A stretch of 64,000 bases of DNA from Mariannaea sp. PMI_226 (GCA_024336345.1 JANFOG010000001.1:1240001-1304000); one strand, 5' to 3'; positions 52,607 through 64,000 are shown, counted from the first letter of the stretch. Notes: generated by a model not told the origin, from the sequence alone. Numbers and translations are program-made.

Positions 52607-55308
52607 GGTGGTTTTAGGTAGAGTCTGTGTGTGTATGTGTGTGGCTGGTGTAAAAGTCAAGATAGTTTCGAGGGAAGTTCGCTATGGACACCACAGAAAG
52701 GATGAGGTATCAATGGCGAACTGTCATTCTTGTCAAGCTTGATTGCGTCCCGCATACACTAGCATTTCCTGTCGGCGTAAAACCCAGTGCTGTGATCCGT
52801 GTCGGCTGTCTACGTCCTCAACGAGTCGGTTGGTGATAGTTTCTGCCAGCAGCTCAAGATGTTTCGCGGCGAAAATGCGGATCTAGTGCGGAGAGGTAAA
52901 TGTACCCAGAGATGGTCGTGAGTTGTCGTGTTGTCGCGTAAATGGGCGTCCAAGCGAGGTGAGGAAAGGAGGCGGGAAAAGCAGAGCAGTCTGCGGTATC
53001 CAACGAGTATAATGAATTGAGTGCGAAAGATGATCGCAAGTAGGAGGTTTTTTTTTTACCCGGCAGAAGATTGTATGCGTGTGCGTTTGTGTGAGTGTGG
53101 GTGGAAGAGATGTGACGTGCAAGATTGATTGCGAGGTCAAGAATACGGTCGGTGGGTTGAGTGGAGGCTGGGTGGTGGTTGTGGAGCCAACAGAGAGCAG
53201 TGAGCAGTGAGCAATGAGCAAATAGCGGATGGAGGGCAAAGGTACTACTAGGCTGTGGGCCGCGGGTTGGTTGGGGGAGGGAAAAAAAAGAAAGGCTGGG
53301 GTGGGTGGAGTGGGAGCGGGCGTGGCTGGAGGCGGTTCCTTTTCATAAGTTGGACGTGAATAAGGGATGTTTGTGGGATTTGGCGTGGATAAGGGATGTG
53401 AACAAGGGATGCAACGTGAATAAAGGACGGCAAGCCAATCAGGAAAGCGGACGAAGGCTATGACTAAGGTGCGGAAGCCAGTAAGAGGCATGGCCTGGCC
53501 CCGCAATGACCATACCGTACCTGTCTCAGCTCCCCCTCAGCACTTCAGCACCTGGCGCACTACTTGTGTAGGTACCCCTCGTGCTGTTTGTGGCGATCTG
53601 GTGCCTGAAGAGCGGTTGCAGCAGCACAGGTGCAGGTGAACAGGGCCAATGGCCCATTACAGAGACCAAACTTCAACAAGGATTTTCATCCTGCAGGGCA
53701 ACAAAAGCAAAGAAAAAACTTTGTCAGAAATGTTTACAAAGTTGGACCAATCCTTGAGGGCAATTGCACGTGATTTATATGCAAGGTAAGGTAGGAAAAA
53801 ATTCACCCAGGGGACGATGGTATTCCGTACATTTTTACTTGTTTTGGTCTGCCTGCAGTCGGGAAGCCGTACGATTGGCCAACCGCCCAAACTTTTCGCG
53901 TCAGTTTCCCAACCCGCGTCGTGGTCGTGACAAGGACTATTAAAATATTCTCTTCCTTGTGCCGCACCGTTAGCCCTTCTGGGCTTCTAGGATTCTGGGA
54001 TTCTGGGGGCCGGCGCTCGTTTCAGGGAGGATGACTTCGGGCAAAGGTCGCAATACAGAGCAGCTAACGCCAATTGTGAATAGCTGGGAGGTTGGTTCTT
54101 TAGTCTCTGCCATACAACCATCGCTCCAATATGACCTGAGGAAATGGGCTGATCATTAGATAATAAAGGATCTGGGTTTTTCTGCCATATTGCTCGCGAT
54201 TTTGATTTGATTTTTTTTTTTTCAATATCACGTCAATTGAGCGCTGCTAATGGATGGCGCTGAGGCCCTGATTTATCCTTCCTGTCTTGAGATTTCAGCT
54301 GTGCCATTTTTGCAGGTTTGCATTGTTCATGCGAACGCTATGCGTGAAACACTGTCATCGCTAATCAGTGTGCCTTGTTGGAGCTACGCACCCTTGTTTG
54401 ACCAGGAATATCTACGGACGGTATATTCATGCAGATGCAGACATTTAATGCCCCTCCTCTATCCGCATCCCTTGTACAGATTAATCTGTGCTTACTTGTA
54501 TCCGTACATCGATGTCAGACAAGCAATTCAGCCACAGCCTGTGCGACAAGCTTCCAAGCCAGCTCTGGAAGCGAGACCAGGGTGAGATGGGTGTCTTCAT
54601 TACCAATCCGGCTGCTTGCAATTATGTGGGCTATTTTTCCCTCAAGGAGTATGTAACTTTACTTGCAAGCAGCTCCTAGCATTGATCAGCGATGCTCGCC
54701 ATGGACTCTCGCCGGTTGGCGTGCTGAACATTTTTGTGAATCTCATGATTATCCCGTAGATGATGAGGTCATTCAGTGCGTGAATCAAGGGCCTCGAGTC
54801 CAAACCGTTGTGTGCTCCATCGCATGCGGGCCGTGCTGCTGCCTTGCACTGACCACACTTCTCCATCAATTCATCCTTAGCCACTTCATCACATCACCGG
54901 CGTTATAAACAAAACACCACGCCGCCTCGTTGTGCTCCAGACTCAACTATCATCAATAGGACTTTTACCTCCCCTCACTAGGACCACTTTTCAACAACTG
55001 AGACCTGCAGGACATTCGACCCCTCCATCCCCAAGTCTCCAACTATCCTAGACCCCGGGCCCTGCTTATGATTATCGACGTTCCTCCTCCACATCGAGAC
55101 ATATTTCTTGGTCCGTGTCTCACTCACTTTGGTGTTATAATCTCTGTTCCTGCAGGCCCATTTGTTTTATCTTGAGGCGTGCTTTTTTTATCCTGAACAC
55201 GGCACAATTTCAGGGCAACCAGTCATCCGTCAGAATTATCACGCCCAACTCGAGCTTCCAATCTTCTCGTCGTCTGCTACCGTCCTTCAATTTAGCTCGG
55301 TCTCAAGC
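52607..55308. other. Intergenic region between divergent BYR4 and XRCC4-like genes
   Basis: This 2.7-kb spacer contains the BYR4 leader and promoter. Short repeats lie at 53195-53222 (GAGCAGT-type units) and 53355-53429. Open frames such as 52883-53506 (minus, 207 codons) are Pro/Thr-rich and low-complexity, and I do not call them. A CACGTG core occurs at about 53767-53772. No RNA gene is seen. Confidence 0.5.
53355..53429. repeat. Interspersed short repeat CGTGAATAAGGGATG
   Basis: Near-copies of CGTGAATAAGGGATG lie at 53355-53369, 53384-53398 (one change), 53400-53411 (partial) and 53415-53429 (two changes). They cluster about 750-820 bp upstream of the BYR4 start codon. Confidence 0.7.
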
Positions 55309-56619
55309 ATGGCCTCAGCCCGAGTATTGAGGCTCACCCGCAGTGACGACACATCGGAGTTTGTCCTCCTGCAAGTCACCCACAAAGGTTCCCGTCCCTT
55401 GGATCTGAAGCTAGTGGGCACTGAAGGGGAGGCTCCATATGTCACCTCATGCAAGTCATCCCATTTCCACCATTTCCTGTTTATTGTGGTCGTAATATCA
55501 GATCCTGGTCCCCAAGAGATTGGCTGCTCGCACTGACACACATTCTGGTTGTTTCATTGATTCTTCCATGATTTTATCCATTTACTCCATCCGGTTTCTA
55601 TCTAACCACCAAATACAGTAAAACACGATCGTGTATCGTCTCTGCGGGTCAAGAATTGCCCAGCTTCCGAGTCTGAGTGGCAGGCAATACTCGAGGCCGT
55701 ATTCAAGCAGTCGCCGCTCTCACACATCCAGGCGACGGCCACAGTGCAAAGCGGGTCTTCAATCTCCATCACGATTCGGAAGGAAATCCAGGGTATTACA
55801 GTACGAACATGGCGTCACCGTGCCGGATCATATGCTGAGGTTCTGACATGCTAACCGCTGTCTTAGCAACGCTTGGGTGACATTACTTTGAATTACGATT
55901 CCAATGAGGCCATTGAACTGTTCGAGTGGTGCGGCATGGCTGCTGAAGCATCAGCTGAGGGGAAACAAGCAATTGCCGACTTGACAGCCAAGTCGCGTGG
56001 CACTGAGGCGACCGTTGCCGACCTCCAGTCTCAGCTGGAGGAACTGCTCCGGGTCAAAGATGAAGATGAGACAGCCATGCTACAAAAGTTCAGAGACCTT
56101 TTGAATGAAAAGAAAGTCAAGATCCGTGAACAGCAGCAAGTCCTGGCTTCTACTTCATTCAACGCCAGTCATCCAGGTTCCCAGCCGTCTCAGCCTGCTC
56201 CTTCTCGGTCTAGCGAATCCGCAAAACCCTCTCGTAAAGCGGGTCAGTCTCGAGCCTCCAAAAGAAAGCAGCCTGCTTCAAGGAGCGTTGAGGATCTAGG
56301 AGGAGAGGGCGTTGCAGAAGCTATGGATGTTGACATCAAGCAAGAACCGGAGGACTCCGACTTGGGGAATTCAACCGAGGCTGCGGCATCTACGGAAACC
56401 GACAGTGATGATGGCAATGATGATGATGACGATGATGACGGCGACGACAATAATGAGACAGCCGTCAAGGCGCCTCCGCCAAAGGCTGCAAAGACAGAAG
56501 AAGGAAAGGGACAGCCCCCTCCAAGGAGGGATCTTCCTTTCAACAATAAGCCTGTAAAAAAGGCTTCTGCCTCCAAGGCGCCTGCGGAGAGTGAGACGGA
56601 TTCTGATGATGAGCTTTGA
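55309..56619 (+). CDS. XRCC4: XRCC4-like non-homologous end-joining factor
   Basis: XRCC4 (Lif1 in yeast) binds and stabilises DNA ligase IV during non-homologous end joining in the nucleus. Three exons (55309-55450, 55619-55800, 55867-56619) give 358 residues. The N-terminal head runs from MASARVLRLTRSDDTSEFVL to about residue 110 and includes SISITIRKEIQGIT. Joining exon 3 gives QRLGDITLNYDSNEAIELFE then WCGMA, which leads into the ligase-binding coiled coil (about residues 130-195). The tail is disordered with KKRKQ-like basic patches and a run of Asp at about 305-320. The first intron appears to use a rare GC donor (T then GCAAGT), which keeps the frame and gives SLKHDRVSSLRV. The second intron has a normal GTACGA donor and a TGCTAAC branch site. 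The family call is fairly sure. Confidence 0.82.
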
Positions 56620-56807
56620 GCTTACGACTTGTATATTAAACATCCATTGAAATTTGAGCATGAATGGTTTCAAAAATGGTTTCATATTTAAAGGGATCTG
56701 TCTCATTTCTCTGATTGCGGTGGATTCAGCACGTCCGCGCCACGGAGTTGAAGTGTGTGTGCGTAAGCTATAATACCAGCATCCAGTGAGTTTTGTCCAG
56801 CATCAGT

Positions 56808-57869
56808 TTACCTTCGGTCATCGGGGCCAAACCTGTCCTTCCAGAACCCGCGGAAGTGCTTTTGACTACCAAGCTTGGCGGTCTCAGCAATTTCCTCCTC
56901 GGTCAACTTGAACGTCGGCAGCTTCTCCAGGTAACCCGCAAGCCTTGATTCCTTGGAACTCGTCGTGACAGTGACAATGCCCTGGTCAATGGTCCAGTGC
57001 AGGCCAATCTCAGATTCCGTAACTCCATACTTGTCAGCCAATTGCTTCCAGTAAGGATCGATAGGTCCGCCTTTGGCCGTCACAATAGGGGTAAGCGGAC
57101 CATAGGCTGCGACGGCGATGTTGTGCTTCTTGTGGAAGGGAACAAGGTCACCATGCTGGAGATACGGGCTGAACTCTATCTGATTAATGGCGGGAGTCAC
57201 CTTGGCAGTCTTGAGGATAGCCTCAAGGTGCTCCTGGAGGAAGTTTGAGACTCCAATGGACTTTGCTCGACCAGACGCCTTGATGGCCTCCAGGTCAGCC
57301 CATTTAGCCTGCAGCTCCTCCTCGGAGTCAGCGAAAAAAGGTGCGTGTATCAGATACAGGTCTACATAGTCAAGGCCGAGTTTCTGCAGAGAGAGGTTGA
57401 AGGCCTCCAGAGTGTTCTGCTTCTTAACGCCGCTAATCTTGGTGGTGACGAAGAGCTGCTCCCGTGGAATCCCGGAGGCCTTGATTGCGGCGCCTAGCTC
57501 TGCTTCATTGCCGTAAACTGAGCACATGAATGGTTAGAACTATAAATCGGTAGCTTTCTATTGAATTTCGCTTACCCTCTGCACCGTCGAGGTGACGGTA
57601 GCCGATCTGAATAGCTCGCTTGGTGAGCTCAATCAGTTCATCGTCAAGGGGTGCGCTGGGGTCGCTCTTATATCGAGCTGTGCCAAGGCCATAGGCGAGC
57701 TACATGCGATTGAGTCAGGTTTTGTTTTGTTTTATCATAACAAGTGAACGTTCGTATTCAGAATCTCTGTCGGGCCAGTTGAAATTGAAAGGTTTCCTGG
57801 ACTTACCGTAGGTATTTCATTGCCGTCATTGAATTTGATGTGGGGGAGGTTGAGCGGGCCGCCAGTCAT
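56808..57869 (-). CDS. Aldo-keto reductase (NADPH-dependent)
   Basis: This is a cytosolic AKR-superfamily oxidoreductase that reduces aldehydes or ketones with NADPH; the substrate cannot be told. Three exons (57807-57869, 57576-57699, 56808-57517), with phases 0 and 1, give 298 residues, slightly shorter than most members. The catalytic tetrad is visible: Asp59 in YRHLDGAE, Tyr64 in VYGNE, Lys89 in VTTKISG, and His120 in YLIHAPF. Downstream are the SIGVSNF block and NQIEFSPYL. The cofactor-binding end is [11 protein letters not shown], which differs from the more usual IPKS form and suggests a subgroup close to yeast YDL124W-type reductases. It is convergent with the XRCC4-like gene, only 188 bp away. 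Identity is sure at superfamily level. Confidence 0.9.
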
Positions 57870-59041
57870 GGTGGTCAGATTCTTAATATTTCCTGCAGCT
57901 CGCTTAGGTATAAGAAGGTTACGTTGGGATAATAGGCAGAGTGCCAGATAAGGTGCATGGAATTGAACTCTTGCGATGGATAAGATATAGAAAGTAGGAA
58001 GACGGTTCATCACGGAAATATGATGGACAGTTTGGGTCCTTTTAACTAGACCCGCCAGCGTGCTAAAGAGTGTTAGTTGGATAGATGTAGCGTCAATAGT
58101 TTGTATTGCGAGGTCGGCCAGGACAGACACTGCCGCAGTTTCTTGCCAGAAATGCACGACAAAAAGGGGACGCACTTTGGCGTCGTCCACCAGGCTGTAT
58201 TTGTCGCTTTTTGCTTGTCATACTTGCGTCTTCCCCTGTTATTATTGCCTCATGGCTCTACTATCCCCCGCTTTGGATTAACCCGGAGTGATATAGGACG
58301 ACAGTGCGGCCGCAAGGCCCTCTTATGAATACCCTCAAGCTAATATGACTATCAGCACTCGCTTATCTGGACAAAGACCCATGGGCTTCCCCAGAAATCC
58401 TCATACCCCAGATGAATAGAAGTAACAATAATATTCGGTTATATAGTGTAATAATGCTATGGAATCATAACCTGTAATTACCCCCTCCCTCCAAATCCCA
58501 CTTCTGATCGACGGTGTAGGGTAGTGCACCTGCGGCGGATACAAGTGACGACATTGACAATCGAGATGACGATCCCTTTTTGCCTTTTCGCAACCTCGGC
58601 TTCTCAACGAGTATCAATTCCAAGCCAATTGGGATGGAAAATGCATCTGGAAATTGATAGCGGCGTCCAAATAGTTTTCTTTAAGATGAATCCGTAACCG
58701 GAGGGCCTAGTTCAATTCAACCCACCAACACACTTTCGGTGTTCGAGATACGTACTAGCTACAGCGAGTACCTCAAAATCGATTCGAACCAATGATCCAA
58801 CGGCCTTGTCCCAGGGAGTCCTCCTTCATCAGATAACCTCATATGCAGCAGAATGAGTTGATTACAGAGATGTTAATAGCTTATTTGTCAAATTTCACCA
58901 CCAAACAACCACCTTCCAACCTGCTCGTGCCAAAGAAAAAAAAAGGAAAACCAAAAAGCCGACTCTAGGTTGTCATCCAACCGCTGGTGATATGGGCCGT
59001 TGACTCGCTGGTTGGGTGAGACATGAGGTAGAGATCGGGCA
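57870..59041. other. Intergenic region
   Basis: This 1.2-kb spacer lies upstream of the aldo-keto reductase. Overlapping short frames on both strands (for example 58060-58330) have no recognisable features. I see no repeat or RNA. Confidence 0.5.
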
Positions 59042-59437
59042 TCAAGCCTTGAGGAGATCCTTTTCACCAGGAATTCTGTCAACTGCAACTCTGAATGATT
59101 TTTTGACCGTGTTGATTTCTCTCAACAGATCGCCATTGATGTTAATGCTAATCGCATCGTGAGGAGTAAAGGTACATCCTCCATCAATCCTCCAACATGC
59201 CGTGATAACAAAGGTCCAAGGGTCGATCTGCACACTCTCAACCTCAGGCTGGATTGGCCTCCATGGGCTGGTCTGCAGCAGTAAATCCTCCGGCTGGACC
59301 CTTGAAGGAGACTTGAATGTGATGGCGATGTATTTCTTGATTGGAATAGGGCCGTCTTTGTCATCTCGGAGGTTGTCGACACATAGAGAACCATACCATT
59401 GGGTCGCGTCGGGGCCGATGGAGACCTGGCCCTTCAT
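59042..59437 (-). CDS. Small protein of unknown function
   Basis: One exon with an ATG at 59437 encodes 131 residues. The composition is that of a folded globular protein: it begins MKGQVSIGPDATQWYGSLCV, has alternating hydrophobic stretches suggesting beta strands (KYIAITFKSP, VQIDPWTFVITACWRI) and ends with a basic, amphipathic segment (VKKSFRVAVDRIPGEKDLL). There is no signal peptide or membrane segment. I do not recognise the family. A low-complexity explanation is unlikely because Trp, Cys and Pro are spread evenly. It stands alone between two long spacers and shares no promoter with a neighbour. An additional upstream exon cannot be excluded. Confidence 0.55.
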   Translation of the reverse strand: MKGQVSIGPDATQWYGSLCVDNLRDDKDGPIPIKKYIAITFKSPSRVQPEDLLLQTSPWRPIQPEVESVQIDPWTFVITACWRIDGGCTFTPHDAISININGDLLREINTVKKSFRVAVDRIPGEKDLLKA

Positions 59438-60940
59438 GATTTAAGGAAAATTGATAGATAGCGTAGCAATAAACGTGTAATTGTCCCAATTAAGGTAAAT
59501 TTGATGGGGAATGATCAATAGGATAGGATTTAGCTATGAAGAGATCTTTAACACCGCAATTGAAAAGCATGGAATTGGCTGCAAATGGGTTGGCGCCTTT
59601 CCCCCTTCTTATACACACAACTGCCAGACCAGAGACTGAGATGGGGATGCCAAGGACACTGGGAAATCGTCTGAATCGAAGTGACTATTGAGAGACATTG
59701 ACGTCAGCGAGGCAGAAACAAGGGCAGCGTCGGGCACCAACTGATACCAACCTCGACTGCCTTTCCCTGTAATCTGTCACTGTCAGCTCGGATCCACCAG
59801 GACATGCGAAGGGTCCCCTGCCTGTCTTTGAGGACAAAGGACATAGGCAATATGAAGGTGACAGGGTTGGCTTAGTTGATGGCCTGCGACATCATTCGAA
59901 TAGAGGAGGGCTTTGGAAAAAAGACAAGGAATTGTCCGGACTTCCGAGCCACAACAGTTCGGTCAGCCCGTGGTCACATTTCCAATTGCAAGTTGACAAG
60001 TCAGAGCTGTTGCCCGCATCTCGCCACCCTGACACAAGCAAACGAATGATCTTGTAGGACATTATGATGAATCTGCGAAGCATCAATACTGGACTGGCCG
60101 AGTCTGGACTTGTGTTCTAAATGTTATCTATTTCTCATTCTCAAAAACCATTTACATTGTATGGACCGACGCTTATTGGATTTGGCTGATTTTTTTCTCA
60201 TCACTAGCCTCAAGACATGACAGGCCGAGGGACAAGGTACTATGTGCATGATGACCGCAGAACAGTCCTTCGGCTGAGAGCAGCCAGTCCGTTCTCGAAA
60301 CTTGCACTGATTTTCTATCCCGGAAGCTTCGAGCACATTAATGACCAGTGTTTTCTTTTTAACATCCCTCCTTATGCTTGTTACTACACAAACAAAGCAA
60401 TACCTATCGTATGGTTCACAGTCAATAACCCTCAGATAGTCAGCCTGCTGATGCCCTTGTCTTGATTAGAGCCGCTCAGTGGCGTGAATACTCTAGATAC
60501 TCTAGACGCAGTGGATATTCGTGCATCTTCCAGAACCACGTTTCTTCCATATCTACAATACGCCCTGTGATATGGGAAACCACTTTTGGTTGTTCCGGAG
60601 CTTTTCTCAATACATGAGCGCGGCGCGGACCGACTCGTCCGGCTCAGCGGTGGCCGAACGAATTGGTGATGTGGAGACGGTGCAACCTCCGAAGTGCACA
60701 AGTGAATGATGTCAAGCTCGGCGATAGTACCCGTCATTCCCGTCATGCATGCCGTCGCCACAGGCCGAGGACCAACGTTAGTACGGCCGTGGAATATTCC
60801 GCTGTCGCTTCTGTGGCGTACGTAAGGACGGACCTTCTGCTAAATAAGCATCGCTACAAACAACTCGACGCTTTAGTTTCTCGTTGTGTCTCGCATGCCT
60901 TTATAAATCCCTTTCACATTCTCCTCTATACCCCGCGTTG
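59438..60940. other. Intergenic region upstream of SelO
   Basis: This 1.5-kb spacer lies between the divergent gene at 59042 and SelO/FMP40. Short open frames on both strands carry no recognisable motif. No RNA or repeat is seen. Confidence 0.5.
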
Positions 60941-63004
60941 ATGCTCTGTCGCGCAGCCCTCCGTCGAGCTACCCCACGTGCTCCCATGTCCCGGATCATT
61001 ATGACTGCAGCCCATCTCTCCAACGGCCCATCGGCTCCGTCCACAAACTCACCTAGCTATGAGGGAGCTACACTGGATGACCTGCCCAAGTCATGGCACT
61101 TGACTGAATCTCTGCCCCCCGATCCGAAGCTGCCGACACCCGCCGATTCGCATAAGACGCCTAGAAAAGATATCCGGCCTCGGCAAGTTCCAAACGCCTC
61201 ATTCTCATGGGTTCGTCCGGAAGAACAGACGAACCCTGAACTTCTAGCTGTTAGCCCCGCTGCTTTGCGTGACTTGGGAATCAAAGCTGGAGAAGAGAAA
61301 ACGGAAGACTTCCGGCAGTTAGTGGCTGGCAACAAGCTCTATGGCTGGGACAACGAGAAGCTAGAAGGCGGATATCCGTGGGCGCAGTGTTATGGAGGAT
61401 TCCAATTTGGACAATGGGCAGGGCAGCTGGGTGATGGCAGGGCCATTTCTCTTTTCGAAACTACAAACCCTGCATCGGGCGAGCGCTATGAACTGCAACT
61501 AAAAGGCGCCGGTTTGACACCCTATTCGCGCTTCGCTGATGGCAAGGCTGTATTACGATCGAGTATCAGGGAATTTGTGGTCTCCGAAGCCCTCAACGCC
61601 TTGCGAATCCCTACCACTAGGGCCTTGTCCTTGACCCTCCTGCCTGATTCAAAGGTGCTCCGAGAAAGAATAGAACCTGGAGCGATTGTACTGCGATTTG
61701 CCCAGTCTTGGTTGCGTCTGGGCAACTTTGATATACTCCGGGCTCGAGGTGATCGAGTACTAATTAGAAGACTGGCCACATACATTGCCGAAGATGTGTT
61801 TGGAGGCTGGGAGACGTTACCAGCGCGACTGGAGGACCCTGATGATCCCAAGTCCTCACCTCCACCAAACCGTGGAGTAAGTGCTACTGCTATCGAAGGA
61901 CCAGAAGACGCTGCCGAGAACCGCTTCACTAGACTTTACCGAGAGATTGCCAGGTGCAACGCTCTGGTAGTGGCCCAATGGCAAGCGTATGGATTTATGA
62001 ACGGTGTGTTGGTAAGTTCTCCTAACGAGCGGACATACCGACTTTGAGGATACTAATCAATTTTCCTCCTTACTTAGAACACTGACAACACCTCCATTTA
62101 CGGCCTGTCCATTGACTTTGGTCCATTTGCTTTTATGGACGACTTCGATCCCACATACACGCCGAATCACGACGACTACGCCCTTCGGTACTGCTACAAG
62201 AACCAACCCACTATCGTCTGGTGGAACCTGGTTCGACTCGGTGAAGCTCTAGGAGAGCTCTTGGGCATTGGTTCTGATGTTGATGACCAAACCTTTATTG
62301 ACAAGGGCGTACGGGAGGACCAAGAGGCACAGGTTATAGCACGGGCAGAGAAGCTTATCACGCAGACCGGAGAGGAATACAAGGCTACCTTCTTGACCGA
62401 GTACAAGAGGCTGATGACTGCACGGCTTGGACTGAAGAACTTCAAAACCTCCGACTTTGATACCTTGTTTAGCGAGGCATTGGATTCCCTCGAGGCACTG
62501 GAACTGGACTTCCACCACTTCTTTCGACGTCTGAGCTCCCTGCGCGTGGCGGAACTGTCTACTGAGGAGGCAAGGAAAGAAAAAGCATCCATCTTCTTTC
62601 ACAAGGAGGGCCCTCCGCAAATGGTCACTGAGACAGACGCCCGAGATCGGCTTGCCAAATGGCTGGCTGCTTGGAGAGAAAGAATCATTGAAGACTGGGG
62701 GGAGGAAGATGGTAACGTGTCAGGGGAACAAGAGGCTGCGAGAATCAAGGCCATGAAGCAGGTGAATCCGAACTTCGTTCCACGAGGCTGGATACTGGAC
62801 GAAGTCATCGAACGCGTGGAGAAGAAGGGCGAAAGAGATGTGCTTGATCGTATTATGCACATGGCTCTTCATCCATTTGAAGACTCCTGGAGCGGCCAGA
62901 CCTTTGATGGTGCGAAATATGATGGTGACCAAGATGAGGAGGCGAGGTGGATTGCGGACCCTCCCAAGACCCAAAGGGCCATTCAGTGCAGTTGTAGTTC
63001 GTAA
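60941..63004 (+). CDS. FMP40: Mitochondrial protein adenylyltransferase SelO (Fmp40)
   Basis: SelO is a pseudokinase-fold enzyme that transfers AMP to proteins and takes part in mitochondrial redox control. Two exons (60941-62011 and 62078-63004), phase 0, give 665 residues (yeast Fmp40: 688). The first residues, MLCRAALRRATPRAPMSRII, form an Arg-rich amphipathic targeting sequence, which supports the ATG at 60941 over later ones. Conserved blocks follow: VPNASFSWVRPEE, YGGFQFGQWAGQLGDGRAI, the ELQLKGAGLTPYSRFADGKA nucleotide-binding stretch, VLRSSIREFVVSEAL, and after the join NTDNTSIYGLSIDFGPFAFM with the catalytic Asp region. The protein ends in CSCSS, where animal SelO has selenocysteine; here it is an ordinary Cys codon. 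All expected blocks are present. Confidence 0.96.
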
Positions 63005-63608
63005 CGAAAGTGTAGTGTGTTGGTATGGCATAGACGTGATTACAAATTCGAATCTCCCTCTCCGAGCGTGGAGGTTTTACTCTTTCTACAATGCTCGCTC
63101 TCGTTCGAAGGTTCTCAGCAGCCAAATGAGCCTACGATTTCTGACATAGAGTGACAAGGCGATGAAATGTAACGACCGGCGGTAAGAGGCAACGGTCATG
63201 GAGATTGGTTACTCTCCCATGCTTCCATAATCGGCGTCTAAAATTTATCTGGAGCACAAGATAGAGGAAGACTCGACTGAAGCAGCAGGCCGACAGAAGT
63301 AGACCTGTGCGCAAGCTCACCTACAATAAAATGTGCCCGTGTACAATTATTTGGTAAAGGAGAAAAGAAAAAATCTTGAGCTCCGCGCAAATTGCGAGAG
63401 AAGTAGTTACTCGGGAAAACAAGATTGTGCCTCAGGCATCAATATCGAGCTCCGAGCCAATGAGAGCACACGTAAATTAATCGCAGGCTAGCGCCACTAA
63501 ATCCATCACCCCGAACAGCAGTCCCCTTCAAAGACGTCAAAGCATTGAGCACATATTCGCCGCAGTGGCAAGCAACGTACATCTCCTTCAATCCGTCAAG
63601 GCGATACG
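63005..63608. other. Intergenic region between SelO and nuo78
   Basis: This 604-bp spacer holds the 3' end of SelO and the promoter of the complex I gene. Nothing further is recognised. Confidence 0.55.
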
Positions 63609-64000
63609 ATGCTCCGTCATTCTCTAGCTCGTTCGGCTTGGCGGACAAGCAGGCGGGCGGCCAATGTCTCGCGATCCTTCGCGACGACAAGCCAGCGCCG
63701 TGCCGAGGTGGAGCTGACAATTGGTGAGCATCTTTGTGTATCCAGCCATTGACTGACTGACGACGGCTAACACGACCGCAGATGGAAAGAAGGTGTCGAT
63801 TGAGGGTATGCTACAATCATTGAAGTTCTGGAGAGCCAATTTCTGACCCCATTGTAGCCGGTTCGGCCCTGATTCAGGCCTGCGAGAAGGCGGGTTCCAT
63901 CGTCCCTAGGTATGTGAAGATTAGAAATACCCTGTTAATCTATGATGCCCCTGGCTAACGTTGTCTAGATACTGCTACCACGAGTACGATACCCTCGAAT
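63609..64000 (+). CDS. nuo78: NADH:ubiquinone oxidoreductase 75/78-kDa subunit, 5' end only
   Basis: This is the start of the largest peripheral-arm subunit of mitochondrial complex I (NDUFS1; 78-kDa in Neurospora), which carries several iron-sulphur clusters. Four exon pieces are visible: 63609-63723, 63781-63804 (only 24 bases), 63858-63909 (52 bases) and 63969 to the window end. Joined, they read MLRHSLARSAWRTSRRAANV (a matrix presequence), then AEVELTIDGKKVSIEAGSAL, IQACEKAGSIVPRYCYHEYD. This is the plant-type ferredoxin fold, and the Cys of RYCYHE is the first ligand of the [2Fe-2S] cluster. Every join keeps the frame. The rest lies outside the window. Confidence 0.93.

Noticed and set aside
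52883..53506. A 207-codon minus-strand frame upstream of BYR4
   Set aside because: It is Pro/Thr/His-rich and low-complexity, and lies in the BYR4 leader region with short repeats.
58770..58800. A GATTCGAACCAA stretch resembling a tRNA B-box on the minus strand
   Set aside because: The flanking bases do not pair as a T-stem, and no A-box or acceptor stem is found at the right distance.

Overview
This window is nuclear DNA of a filamentous ascomycete, most likely a Sordariomycete. The genes are split by short introns of about 50-110 bp (a few are longer) with GTAAGT/GTACGT-type donors, CTAAC/CTGAC-type branch sites and YAG acceptors. Intergenic spacers are long and pyrimidine-rich. The protein set is typical of that group. 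Genus or species cannot be fixed from the sequence alone. I saw no tRNA, rRNA, CRISPR array, viral gene or toxin gene.

Layout, left to right. Positions 1-262 hold the 5' end of the RuvB-like helicase RVB2 (minus strand). At 2083-4610 is a large RS-rich, coiled-coil protein of unknown function. At 6996-9409 is a likely Ebp1/AFF4-type elongation factor partner. At 11120-12562 is GAPDH (minus), followed upstream by almost 6 kb without a recognisable gene. At 18465-19892 is a GYF-domain U5 snRNP protein (Lin1/CD2BP2 type, minus), then a decayed Tc1/mariner element at 20118-21504 in the promoter region it shares with UFD1 (22000-23274, plus).

The most unusual part is 23793-37516. Eight small genes each carry one divergent Myb/SANT-like helix-turn-helix domain followed by a basic and then often acidic tail. 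Four lie on the minus strand (23793-28606) and four on the plus strand (31660-37516), separated by a 3-kb gene-free spacer. The two strands carry two different subtypes of the domain. A coiled-coil protein of unknown function (38663-39841) follows. This looks like a local paralogue expansion of candidate DNA-binding or chromatin proteins with no obvious enzyme partners.

The right part is housekeeping: mitochondrial HSP60 (41269-43147), cofilin (44191-45150), GET5 (45486-46153, minus) divergent from NOP2 (46722-48809), the mitotic-exit/septation GAP subunit Byr4/Bfa1 (49533-52606, minus), an XRCC4-like end-joining factor (55309-56619), an aldo-keto reductase (56808-57869, minus), a small conserved-looking unknown (59042-59437, minus), the mitochondrial protein AMPylase SelO/Fmp40 (60941-63004), and the 5' end of the complex I 75/78-kDa subunit (63609-64000, running off the window).

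Exon joins were worked out by hand from reading frame, splice signals and family similarity. They are predictions without transcript support.
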